Shown here: piece by piece, positions 16,109 to 24,148 of the stretch | How the letters are laid out: each line of letters starts with the position of its first letter | How positions within the stretch are numbered: the stretch's first letter is position 1 | Origin: Phormidesmis sp963789215 | GTDB lineage: Bacteria; Cyanobacteriota; Cyanobacteriia; Phormidesmidales; Phormidesmidaceae | Direction: 5' to 3' | Length of the DNA: 64,000 nt | Assembly (NCBI GenBank): GCA_963789215.1 | Contig: CAWBJY010000005.1 | Location: 277,619-341,618, forward strand | Notes under the pieces: model-generated | What the model saw: only the letters and a program-made list of their open reading frames with translations | Databases searched by the model: none | What the model was told of the DNA's origin: nothing | Program-made: the position numbers and the translations under genes

Positions 16109-18082
16109 TTAGTTCTTAGGCACGGTTCTGCTAGCATCCGCTTCGGTAGTTGCTCTATTCGTGATTCCGCTGCTTGATACCTTGGCCGACAATTCAGCTA
16201 TTTTGTCTTCGACCGATACCTGGTAGGGGTCGATCGCCAGCGAAGTTTGGTAGGACTCTAAAGCGAGTACCAGGCGATTGGTTACTTCATACAGCAGTCC
16301 TAACTGTTGATAGAGCTGGCCCTGATCGTAAGTAAAGTACTGGCGGTCTTTCTTGGGAGAAAGGCCAATCGCCTGCTGATAGACAGATTCGGCCTGTGCT
16401 GTTTTACCTTGCTCGAATAGAACCTTCCCTAGTTTGATGCGGGTTCTGAAGACACCAAAATCTAGCCTAAGGGCTTCTTGATAAGCGATTTCGGCCTGTG
16501 CTAGTTTGCCTTGCTGCGATAAACTATCGCCGAGTAAGTCGTAGAAATATCCGCTTTGGGGGCTAATGGCAATTGCTTTCAGGTAGAGGGCTTCACTGTT
16601 TGCGGCATTCTGCTTTTGAATATTTTGTGGCAGAGCCTCTGCTTCTGCTGTTCTGCCTAAGCCACGCAGAGCCGTTTGCCAATTGTCGATAGTTTCTTCG
16701 TCGCTGCTAAAGGAAAATCGAAATCGTTCGTAAAGCGTGAGGGCTTCGGCATACTGCTGCTGCTGCAACAGTAATTCCGCTAGCGGTTCGGCGCTGGTAT
16801 GGACATTACGGCTGTCGGCTAGGTTCAGCGCCTGACGGTAAGTTACGATCGCCTGATCTATTTGCCCTGTTTCCTGTAGCAGTTGAGCAGCCTGGTTGTA
16901 AAGATCGCGCTTGTCTTTGACCCGAGGCTTTTCAGCCGCCTGCTGAAAAAGGGTGATCGCGGCGGTGGCCCCTTCTGTCGATTCTATAAATCTGCCTAGT
17001 TTGCTGTAGGCGTCGGGCGAGATCATAACAGCTTGCTCGTAAGCTGCTTTAGCTTCCGCGTTGCGACCTTGAGAGAACAAAATATCGCCGAGCTGAGTAT
17101 AGGTCATATACCCATCTGCAAGGCCCTGATCGATGGTCTTTTGATATAGCGCTATGGCTCTTTCTGCTCGCCCAGACTCTTTTAGATAATCTGCAAACTC
17201 TCGCTGCAGCGTTCCGTTCATAGGCATTTGTTCGAGCGCTTTTATATAAACCGCTTCGGCTTCGGCGCTGCGGCCTTTGCCCAATAGCCATTCGGCAAAA
17301 TTGAGGTAGAGTTCTGGGTTGTTGGGCTGGGCAGTAAGCCCTTCCTGGTAGATAGCGGTGGCAGCGGCAAGATCCCCCCGGCGAGTGGGAAGCGCCGCTA
17401 GCGCAATGTAAACGCGCTCATTGTCTGGGGCGAACCGGACGATTTCGCGCAGCGTAGACATCGCTTCGGCAAAACGGTCTTGACTGGATAGGTATGCGCT
17501 CAATCCGTAGTAGGGGGTGATCTGGCTAGGATCGAGTCGAATTGCCTGACGATAGGCGGCTTCTATGTCTGCGTTCCAGGTGGGCCAGTCTTCGGGATTT
17601 ACGTGCACCAGGCTATTGGCAAATTCGCTATAGGCGATCGCACTTTCGGGTAGGGCTTTTACCATTTGTTGATAGAGCACCGCTGCGTCGTAGGGTCGGA
17701 GCCGGGTTTGTAAAAACTTGCCAAAGGCTAAGTAGGACGCCTCGCTGGTTAAATCGAGCTGAATTGCCCGCTGATAGATAGCTTCAGCGTCCCGATCTCG
17801 ATTGAGCGCTTTGAGTGATTCGGCTAAGTTGCGGTAGGCTTCGGCATCTTGAGGATTTTTTTCTATGGCCTGCCGCCACCGCTCTTCTGCCTGTTTCCCG
17901 GCGGTGATTCTCTCGATAAAGCTGAGCGGTTGAGCTGAGGCTAACGGCGCGATTTCTTGATGTTGAGCTTCAATTTCCTGCGGGCTGTGAGCTTGAGCCA
18001 AACTCGCAGGCGCAGAAGCAGCGAAAGCAGGAATAGCAACTAAAATAGCTAGACTGAGGCCGGTGGGAAGAATGGATTGCAC
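16109..18082 (-). CDS. Large exported TPR-repeat protein
   Basis: 657 residues. A signal peptide (LSLAILVAIPAFAASAPASLA) is followed by TPR-type helices for almost the whole length, about 14 units (for example AEAYRNLAESLKALNRDRDA and AEAVYIKALEQMPMN). No catalytic domain is visible. It is probably a periplasmic or outer-membrane-associated scaffold. A Ser/Thr-rich tail ends the protein. The adjacent 15399-15983 TPR gene may derive from the same family. Confidence 0.85.
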   Translation of the reverse strand: MQSILPTGLSLAILVAIPAFAASAPASLAQAHSPQEIEAQHQEIAPLASAQPLSFIERITAGKQAEERWRQAIEKNPQDAEAYRNLAESLKALNRDRDAEAIYQRAIQLDLTSEASYLAFGKFLQTRLRPYDAAVLYQQMVKALPESAIAYSEFANSLVHVNPEDWPTWNADIEAAYRQAIRLDPSQITPYYGLSAYLSSQDRFAEAMSTLREIVRFAPDNERVYIALAALPTRRGDLAAATAIYQEGLTAQPNNPELYLNFAEWLLGKGRSAEAEAVYIKALEQMPMNGTLQREFADYLKESGRAERAIALYQKTIDQGLADGYMTYTQLGDILFSQGRNAEAKAAYEQAVMISPDAYSKLGRFIESTEGATAAITLFQQAAEKPRVKDKRDLYNQAAQLLQETGQIDQAIVTYRQALNLADSRNVHTSAEPLAELLLQQQQYAEALTLYERFRFSFSSDEETIDNWQTALRGLGRTAEAEALPQNIQKQNAANSEALYLKAIAISPQSGYFYDLLGDSLSQQGKLAQAEIAYQEALRLDFGVFRTRIKLGKVLFEQGKTAQAESVYQQAIGLSPKKDRQYFTYDQGQLYQQLGLLYEVTNRLVLALESYQTSLAIDPYQVSVEDKIAELSAKVSSSGITNRATTEADASRTVPKN

Positions 18083-18286
18083 GATTTTCAGGAACTCAAG
18101 AGTAGGCTAATGCCAGCCAGCGGTAGTGAGTCGCTGACGGTATGCGGCTTTAGTTGTTTCAGTACTTTTGCGCAGAATCCGTACGAACTTCAAATATTTT
18201 TACGGTTGGCTACCATAGCTTTAGAGAACGGTAGGCAATCCCTGACAAAGCCTTTACAATTCGAGGCCTTATGTGTGCACTTCGAT

Positions 18287-18330
18287 AAAAAAATGCCGCT
18301 GCGGGGAACCTCCTGCAACGGCATTTTTTT
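18287..18330 (-). terminator. Strong intrinsic terminator of recA (symmetrical)
   Basis: The arms AAAAAAATGCCG (18287-18298) and CGGCATTTTTTT (18319-18330) match perfectly over 12 bp. They extend inwards by a further partly paired TGCGGGG/CTCCTGCA. On the reverse strand the stem is followed by a T-run 20 bp after the recA stop. Because both flanks are A/T runs, it could also terminate forward-strand transcripts. Confidence 0.9.
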
Positions 18331-18350
18331 AACCTTTCAAAACGGCTGGC

Positions 18351-19514
18351 TTAAGACGATTTTTTGCTCTTACGCTTCGATTTAGCTTCGGATGCTGCTG
18401 CGACTGGTTCAGATTCTTCCTCAGGCGCTTCATCGGTAATGACTTCTTTAGTGTCAAAATCTACGTCAACAGGTTCTACGACAGGCAGCGGATCTTCACC
18501 TGGATCTACCGGCAGCGTTTCGGGCTTTATCTTCTGCATGACCAACGCCTTTACCTGTTCGGCAAACTCGGCGTCTTCTTTCATGCGAATGATGGTGTTG
18601 TCTCGACCTTGAGCAACATTTTTACCATCGAAGCTGTACCAGGCGCCTTTGCGCACTACAATATCGTGCTCTTCGGCAATGTCTAGCAAGCAGCCTAGCG
18701 TAGAGATACCTTCGCCAAAAATAATGTCAAACTCAGCGATGCGAAATGGTGGCGCAACTTTGTTTTTGGCAACTTTTACTTTTACTCGAATGCCAAACTG
18801 GTCGTTGCCTTTTTTCAGCGTCTGAATTCGGCGAATATCTAGACGGACGGATGCGTAAAACTTGAGGGCATTACCGCCTGTGGTGGTTTCGGGGTTGCCA
18901 TAGGTAACGCCAATTTTTAATCGCAGCTGGTTGAGAAAGATAACCGTGCACTTGGACTTACCGATATTGCCGGTAATTTTTCGCAGCGCCTGGCTCATGA
19001 GCCGAGCTTGCAAACCCATGTGCGAGTCACCCATTTCGCCTTCAATCTCGGCGCGGGGTGTAAGCGCGGCTACAGAGTCGATGACGATGAGGTCAACGGC
19101 TGAAGAACGCACGAGCTGATCGCAAATTTCTAAGCCCATCTCACCGGTGTCTGGCTGAGAGATCAGCAGGTCTTCAATCTGTACGCCTAGCTTCTCTGCA
19201 TAGAAGGGATCGAGAGCGTGCTCTGCGTCGATGAAGGCAGCGACGCCACCTTGACGCTGAATTTCGGCGATCGCGTGCAAAGCCAACGTGGTTTTACCCG
19301 AACTTTCTGGGCCGTAAATTTCAATGACGCGGCCTTTGGGTAGTCCGCCACCGAGCGCCATATCTAAGGTAAGAGCGCCGGTAGCAATAGTTTCTACTTG
19401 CATGCGGTTGGCTTCGCCTAGCCGCATGATAGACCCCTTGCCGAAGTTGCGCTCGATTTGGGTGAGCACAGAAGTGAGGGCTTTTTGCTTTTCAGAGGAG
19501 GCGTTGGCAGCCAT
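18351..19514 (-). CDS. recA: Recombinase RecA
   Basis: 387 residues from ATG 19514 (family start MAANASSEKQKALTSVL). Walker A GPESSGKTT at 68-76, the core VAAFIDAEHALDPFYAEKLGV, and the L2 region NPETTTGGNALKFYASVR are intact. The loop NQLRLKIGV has Leu199 where Met or Gln is usual. The acidic/basic C-terminal tail (PEEESEPVAAASEAKSKRKSKK) is typical in style. RecA drives homologous recombination and LexA autocleavage. A LexA-type palindrome lies 106 bp upstream. The frame continues upstream to 19577 but without family similarity. Confidence 0.97.
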   Translation of the reverse strand: MAANASSEKQKALTSVLTQIERNFGKGSIMRLGEANRMQVETIATGALTLDMALGGGLPKGRVIEIYGPESSGKTTLALHAIAEIQRQGGVAAFIDAEHALDPFYAEKLGVQIEDLLISQPDTGEMGLEICDQLVRSSAVDLIVIDSVAALTPRAEIEGEMGDSHMGLQARLMSQALRKITGNIGKSKCTVIFLNQLRLKIGVTYGNPETTTGGNALKFYASVRLDIRRIQTLKKGNDQFGIRVKVKVAKNKVAPPFRIAEFDIIFGEGISTLGCLLDIAEEHDIVVRKGAWYSFDGKNVAQGRDNTIIRMKEDAEFAEQVKALVMQKIKPETLPVDPGEDPLPVVEPVDVDFDTKEVITDEAPEEESEPVAAASEAKSKRKSKKSS

Positions 19515-19619
19515 AGATATTTCCGGGATTGTTTGCTTTTGCGGTGCGTTTGAACTAGCGCGTCCGAGCGCTTTCAACCTTCAATGAGTCTGTCACCCGC
19601 GCTAAATTCGCTATACTAA

Positions 19620-19641
19620 TTTTAGTACAGCTGCACTAAAA
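19620..19641 (-). promoter_or_regulatory. LexA-type operator upstream of recA
   Basis: A 22-bp near-perfect palindrome flanked by TTTT/AAAA, core AGTACAGCTGCACT (19624-19637). The cyanobacterial LexA box is described as RGTACNNNDGTWCB; the core fits with one mismatch. On the recA strand it is followed by TAGTAT (19618-19613), a plausible -10, so a bound repressor would block the promoter. A strict match occurs at 51916. Confidence 0.65.
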
Positions 19642-19830
19642 TGACATCTGTACGGATGCTTTTTGAGCAAATAAACTGTTTCAGCCGATCTGCGAAGATC
19701 TCTACCTTATAGATCTGTTATCAGCGTAAAGGCGAGCAATTGATGAATCGTTTGTAAATATAGCGAATATCTACAGCCGATCGGATGACCCCTTTGAGAC
19801 AGTTGTAATCAACCATAGCCCCATTGCGAT

Positions 19831-20025
19831 ATGCACGACTGCGAACTTGTCGATATTTTGACTTACCCGGATTGGGTGATTGCCATTGGACGCACCCAAC
19901 GAGGCTATCGCTGCTGGGTGTTTACGCCAGATTTTACCGTGTTGGATGACGGAGAGTTTCATCCGACTAGCGAGGCGGCGGCTGAAACCGCTCGCTGCTT
20001 GATTATGGAGTCTAGAGAGTATTAG
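19831..20025 (+). CDS. Small conserved-looking cyanobacterial protein, 64 residues
   Basis: The ATG frame encodes MHDCELVDILTYPDWVIAIG, then RGYRCWVFTPDFTVLDDGEF and an Ala/Glu helix ending in TARCLIMESREY. The pattern of a small alpha-beta protein with a charged surface and the strong terminator 46 bp downstream support a genuine gene. Function unknown. It lies divergent from recA. Confidence 0.6.
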   Translation: MHDCELVDILTYPDWVIAIGRTQRGYRCWVFTPDFTVLDDGEFHPTSEAAAETARCLIMESREY

Positions 20026-20070
20026 GGCATTCGGATTGGGCAGGCGAAAAGCCCACTTCATAAGCAACTG

Positions 20071-20115
20071 AACCCTTTCTAGAAAGCTTATTGAGCGTGC
20101 TTTCTAGAAAGGGTT
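20071..20115. terminator. 17-bp perfect hairpin, bidirectional terminator
   Basis: AACCCTTTCTAGAAAGC (20071-20087) and its exact reverse complement (20099-20115) enclose an 11-nt loop. T-rich DNA follows on the forward strand (GTCTTGCTTTTTG and onward). It separates the small forward gene from the convergent ctaB. Confidence 0.85.
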
Positions 20116-20139
20116 GTGTCTTGCTTTTTGACTTTTTTT

Positions 20140-20184
20140 AGCCCACTATTTTTTAGCTCACTATTTTTTAGCTCACTATTTCTA
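20140..20184. repeat. Three tandem copies of a 15-bp repeat ending on the ctaB stop codon
   Basis: AGCCCACTATTTTTT, AGCTCACTATTTTTT and AGCTCACTATTTCTA follow each other at 20140, 20155 and 20170. The last copy ends on the ctaB stop (20182-20184). Confidence 0.9.
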
Positions 20185-21180
20185 ACCCACCATTGGAATA
20201 GCTTGAAGCACTGTCTGAACGCTGTGAGTTAATGCGCCTACGCCCATTCGCGTTACGGGCAGTGAGTCTATGACCATCACTAGGGACAGCAGCATCATGT
20301 AGAAGATGGAGTACTTAAAGGTATCTCTGGCTAAGTCTCTATCGTCGTAGCGATCGCGCAGTGCCCAAGCTTTTTGCAGAAACAGTGCGCCCAAGACCGT
20401 CGCGCCTAGCGCGTAGATCGAACCGCAAACGCCCAGCGGATAAGCCATCAGCAACGTGAGCGGCACTAGCCCTACGGTATACAGCCAAATTTGCTGGGCT
20501 GTCGCCTTGTTGCCTACCACCACTGGCAGCATGGGCACGTTTACTTTGGCGTAGTCGTCTTGAATGAGCATTGCCAAGGCCCAAAAATGCGGCGGTGTCC
20601 AGACAAACACAATCGCAAATAGCACCCAGGCTCCTAACGTTAGATCTCCTGTAACCGCAGCCCAGCCGACTAGTGGGGGGATGGCTCCGGCGGCTCCGCC
20701 AATAACAATGTTTTGCGGCGAGGATCGCTTTAACCAAAAGGTATATACGCCGATGTAGACCGCAATTCCGGCCATTGCTAGCATTGCGCTGAGCAAGTTA
20801 GCAAAGACGACTAGCAGCGCAAAAGACATGGCGGCCATAACCAGCGCGAAGATCAGCGCGTCTTTGGGCTGAATTTTTCCTGACGGCAGCGGCCGGTGGC
20901 GCGTCCGCTCCATGTCGTAGTCGATGTCGCGATCATAAATGCAGTTGATGGTTTGAGCAGAGGCGGCGGCGAGCGTTCCACTTAGCAAGGTGATAAACAG
21001 CAGCGGTGGACTGACTCGGCCTTGACCTGCAACCCACATACCGGCTGCCGTTTCGATCAGCAGCAGTGGAATAATGCGGGGCTTTGTTAGCTGCGAGTAG
21101 CTGCGCACAACCTGCCACAAATTGTCGTGGTGTTGAGTATTTGGGTTGCGAACAGACCAAATAGAAGAGGAAGTTTGCAT
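20182..21180 (-). CDS. ctaB: Protoheme IX farnesyltransferase (heme O synthase)
   Basis: 332 residues, about nine membrane helices. The prenyltransferase signature NCIYDRDIDYDMERTRHRPLPSG is present (shown here as CIYDRDIDYDMERTRHRPLP), with a second Asp-containing segment around DDYAKVNVPMLPVV. It farnesylates heme B to heme O in the membrane. It lies 62 bp downstream of ctaA on the same strand, so heme O and heme A synthesis form an operon, divergent from the oxidase genes ctaC-ctaD-ctaE. Confidence 0.96.
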   Translation of the reverse strand: MQTSSSIWSVRNPNTQHHDNLWQVVRSYSQLTKPRIIPLLLIETAAGMWVAGQGRVSPPLLFITLLSGTLAAASAQTINCIYDRDIDYDMERTRHRPLPSGKIQPKDALIFALVMAAMSFALLVVFANLLSAMLAMAGIAVYIGVYTFWLKRSSPQNIVIGGAAGAIPPLVGWAAVTGDLTLGAWVLFAIVFVWTPPHFWALAMLIQDDYAKVNVPMLPVVVGNKATAQQIWLYTVGLVPLTLLMAYPLGVCGSIYALGATVLGALFLQKAWALRDRYDDRDLARDTFKYSIFYMMLLSLVMVIDSLPVTRMGVGALTHSVQTVLQAIPMVG

Positions 21181-21242
21181 AAATCTGAAGTCTTTCTCAA
21201 AAGGGTTTGAAGCGGGAAGTTGGGAGCAGTCGGCTTTTAGGC

Positions 21243-22268
21243 TTAGGAGGGATGGCCTATGGGCAGGCTGCTCGAAAGGCTATTGGCAGAAGGATTGCCC
21301 GCCGAGAGAGAGCCCGTGGAGAGACTGCCCGCTCTAGCATCGCGCCAGGCCAGTACCGTGAAGCAAACTAACGTTCCTAGTAGCGTTGCCCCGATGGCCT
21401 GATGGCAAACCGTCAGCGGTTCTACCTGAAGGCGCAGCTTGAACGTGGCTACTCCGAGCGCAATTTGAAGCACGACTAGTGCGCCTGCTGTATTGGCTAA
21501 TCCTCTTAGCGCACTGCTCAGGGCCGGGGTTCGCCAAACTAACCAGACTAGGGCAATGACCGCTACTGTGGGTGGGACAACGCCAAATATATGCGTATTC
21601 ATGACGCCGCACAAATCGGAAAAGCCAAAACATTGATGTGCGGCCCAGCGAGAGCCCACTAAGCCTCCAATAATGCTTTGCATGTACACCAAACCAGCGG
21701 CGGTTCCACCGACCCAAGTCAATTTGCCTGCGTTTCCGGTGGCTTTGTAAGGGAGCAGCAGCATGCCAATGGTTAGCAGCGTGCAGAAAAATATCAGCGC
21801 TGTTCCTAAGTGAGCGGTCACAATATCGAAGCGCAGTAGCTGAATGACCGTTAGGCCGCCTAAAATTCCTTGCACCACAATTAGAAACAGCGCAGTAATT
21901 GCGGCCCAAGGTAGCCACTTAGGTAATACTTTGCGATACCAAACGCTAAGGCCCACTAGCCCAATTGCCATAAGTCCAATCAACGACGCGTCTAGGCGGT
22001 GAAACCACTCTAGAAAGACCTGGAGATTCATTTGAGCGGTGGGCACTAGCTGCCCGTAGCACAAAGGCCAGTCTGGACAGGCTAAGCCCGCGTTCATTAC
22101 CCGAGTTGCGCTACCAACAGCCATCAGGGCTAAGGTCGCGATCGCCATTTTCCAAACCCATCGTCGAATCAGGGTCTGCGCAGCTACCGACCGATCCAAA
22201 TCGGTCTGCGTTGAAGAGGAGGAGGAACGCGCCGAAGAGAACAAGTCGGAAAAGCTGAAGTTTGTCAT
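21243..22268 (-). CDS. ctaA: Heme A synthase (COX15/CtaA family)
   Basis: 341 residues with about eight membrane helices. Features of the family: GSATRVMNAGLACPDWPLCYGQ with two Cys, EWFHRLDAS, TAHLGTALIFF, and CHQAIGATLLG, whose His residues coordinate heme. It oxidises heme O to heme A. The C-terminal tail (GSLSTGSLSAGNPSANSLS) is a low-complexity Ser/Gly repeat not needed for the fold. First gene of the ctaA-ctaB unit. Confidence 0.95.
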   Translation of the reverse strand: MTNFSFSDLFSSARSSSSSTQTDLDRSVAAQTLIRRWVWKMAIATLALMAVGSATRVMNAGLACPDWPLCYGQLVPTAQMNLQVFLEWFHRLDASLIGLMAIGLVGLSVWYRKVLPKWLPWAAITALFLIVVQGILGGLTVIQLLRFDIVTAHLGTALIFFCTLLTIGMLLLPYKATGNAGKLTWVGGTAAGLVYMQSIIGGLVGSRWAAHQCFGFSDLCGVMNTHIFGVVPPTVAVIALVWLVWRTPALSSALRGLANTAGALVVLQIALGVATFKLRLQVEPLTVCHQAIGATLLGTLVCFTVLAWRDARAGSLSTGSLSAGNPSANSLSSSLPIGHPS

Positions 22269-23049
22269 AAAAATTAGGAAAGTTTAGACGTATTAACAGA
22301 CCGTCGGGCGATCGCAAAAATGAAAGGACAATTTAAACGGTTTGACTTAAATGGTTTGACATTTAGGAACAACGCAGCCGATTCGAATTGCCATCTGCAT
22401 CGAAATTTAGCTGTTTAGACTATTTAGCTGTTTAGACTATCTAGACTAAGAGATTGCTCAGCCGCCATTGATGTCTCTACTTACACAGAAATTCCTTTAC
22501 CCGCATAGAAAATATAACGCAGACAATTGAATATTCTCCTGCTGTAGACATTTTCTTCCAATCTCTTCGGTTTCTCTTAACACTGCTTAATGCCGGAGGC
22601 GATTTCTGTCGAAGAAGTCTTGTTTTTTTCTAAAGAAATGCGATAGTCAAGCGCTTTGGTATCAGCGCTTACATTGCCCATTGTTAGTTTTGTAAAATGG
22701 TTAGAGACTATGAAAAATCTGATAATTTTATTAATTGCTAGCAGGCAGATGACCTGCCGCTGCGGTGAACTATCTCTGTTGTTATCTGATGTTGTCTAAG
22801 TCTTTGAAAGCTGAATTCTTAATAATGAAGAAAGACTTTATTGCTCAATGTATTAATTGCGACCTGTATGAGTACACAATCGTTGGCTAGCGATCCTAGA
22901 GAAAATGTTAAAGCTCGTATAGAGATTTGAAATTCTGTTCATATGCTCAAAAAGAGCGCTACCTTGGATATGGCCAAAATCAAAGGCCAACGTTAAATAG
23001 CAAAGCAAAAGTAAGCACAGATCGCTAGCCGGTCTGAAGACAAGCATCT
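22269..23049. other. 780-bp intergenic region between ctaA and ctaC
   Basis: A long divergent promoter region with no supported gene. It contains a 2 x 17-bp tandem repeat (22406-22439), a degenerate pair around AAACGGTTTGACTT (about 22335-22362), and an AAGCGCT-N8-AGCGCTT inverted repeat (22649-22670) with no T-run. No known RNA family recognised. Its length suggests regulated expression of the two oxidase-related operons. Confidence 0.5.
22406..22439. repeat. Two perfect copies of a 17-bp tandem repeat
   Basis: TTTAGCTGTTTAGACTA at 22406-22422 and 22423-22439, followed by a partial third (TCTAGACTA). It lies in the ctaA upstream region. Confidence 0.9.
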
Positions 23050-24057
23050 GTGAAAATCCCAAGTTCTATTCTCACCCTTTTAGTAGGCATCTTCATCACG
23101 CTGGCCAGCCTCTGGTACGGTCAGAATCATGGACTTTTGCCGGTAGCCGCGTCCAGTGAGGCCGAGCTAGTAGATGGTTTGTTCAATACGATGATGACCA
23201 TTGGCTTTGGTCTGTTTTTGCTGGTAGAAGGTGCGCTGATTTATGCCGCGATCGCTTTTCGCCGTAAAGAGGGCGATATGAGTGACGGCGAGCACCTAGA
23301 AGGCAACATTCCTCTGGAGATTGTCTGGACGGCGATTCCTGCTGTAGTTGTACTGGGCATTTCTATTTACAGCTTTGATGTCTACAGCCGAATGGGTGGG
23401 CTAGAGCTGATGAACCACGATATGGGCGCGATGAAAGCGCCTTCGGTTGAAGTGGCGTATGCGCCTAGCTATGACGCAGACGGCAACCTGATCAGTGAGG
23501 CTGGACTTGGTATTATGCCGGGGATGGCCACTGAAGAGAACCCGGTGCTTTCGATTGAGGTAAAGGGATTGCAGTATGCCTTTATCTTCAACTATCCCAA
23601 TGGGATTGTAGATGGAGAGCTTCACGTTCCGATTAATGAGCCGGTGGAGCTGAACCTCAATGCGCAGGATGTGCTTCATGCTTTTTGGCTGCCGGAGTTT
23701 CGCGTTAAGCAAGATATGATTCCGGGGCAGGAAACCAAGCTGGTAATCAACCCTATTTTGGAAGGAACTTACCCGGTGGTTTGCGCTGAGCTTTGCGGGC
23801 CTTATCACGGTGGGATGCGCACTCAGCTGATTGTTCACTCTAAAGAGGACTATGAGGCTTGGGTGGACAGCCGAGTGACGGCGATGAATGCTGGCGATAC
23901 GACGATTGCTAACTTGCCAAAGGCCCCGGCCGATCGGACTGAGGCTGAGTATTTAGCGCCTTTTGTTGAGCCGTTGCAGCTCGCCGTTGCGCCTGATAGT
24001 TTGGCGAGTCTGCATGAGCATAGTCTGCACGGCCATAGTACGCACCTCGCTCAGTAA
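23050..24057 (+). CDS. ctaC: Cytochrome c oxidase subunit II
   Basis: 335 residues from GTG 23050. Two membrane helices (about 4-22 and 45-70) precede the CuA domain. The copper site CAELCGPYHGGM has both Cys, the Glu, the His and the Met, with the upstream His in VLHAFWLPE. The C-terminal tail is His-rich (LHEHSLHGHSTHLAQ). It accepts electrons from cytochrome c or plastocyanin and passes them to subunit I. First gene of ctaC-ctaD-ctaE. Confidence 0.96.
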   Translation: MKIPSSILTLLVGIFITLASLWYGQNHGLLPVAASSEAELVDGLFNTMMTIGFGLFLLVEGALIYAAIAFRRKEGDMSDGEHLEGNIPLEIVWTAIPAVVVLGISIYSFDVYSRMGGLELMNHDMGAMKAPSVEVAYAPSYDADGNLISEAGLGIMPGMATEENPVLSIEVKGLQYAFIFNYPNGIVDGELHVPINEPVELNLNAQDVLHAFWLPEFRVKQDMIPGQETKLVINPILEGTYPVVCAELCGPYHGGMRTQLIVHSKEDYEAWVDSRVTAMNAGDTTIANLPKAPADRTEAEYLAPFVEPLQLAVAPDSLASLHEHSLHGHSTHLAQ

Positions 24058-24148
24058 GGTTTTAATTTTCCTCCGCTTAAACGTCTGCTCGAATACCAAA
24101 GATAAGAACCCTAAAGACAAGCTCCAAACGTAAAGACCCATAGTTCGT

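Noticed and set aside
22853..23062. 69-codon reverse frame before ctaC.
   Set aside because: Overlaps the ctaC start and has no coding features.
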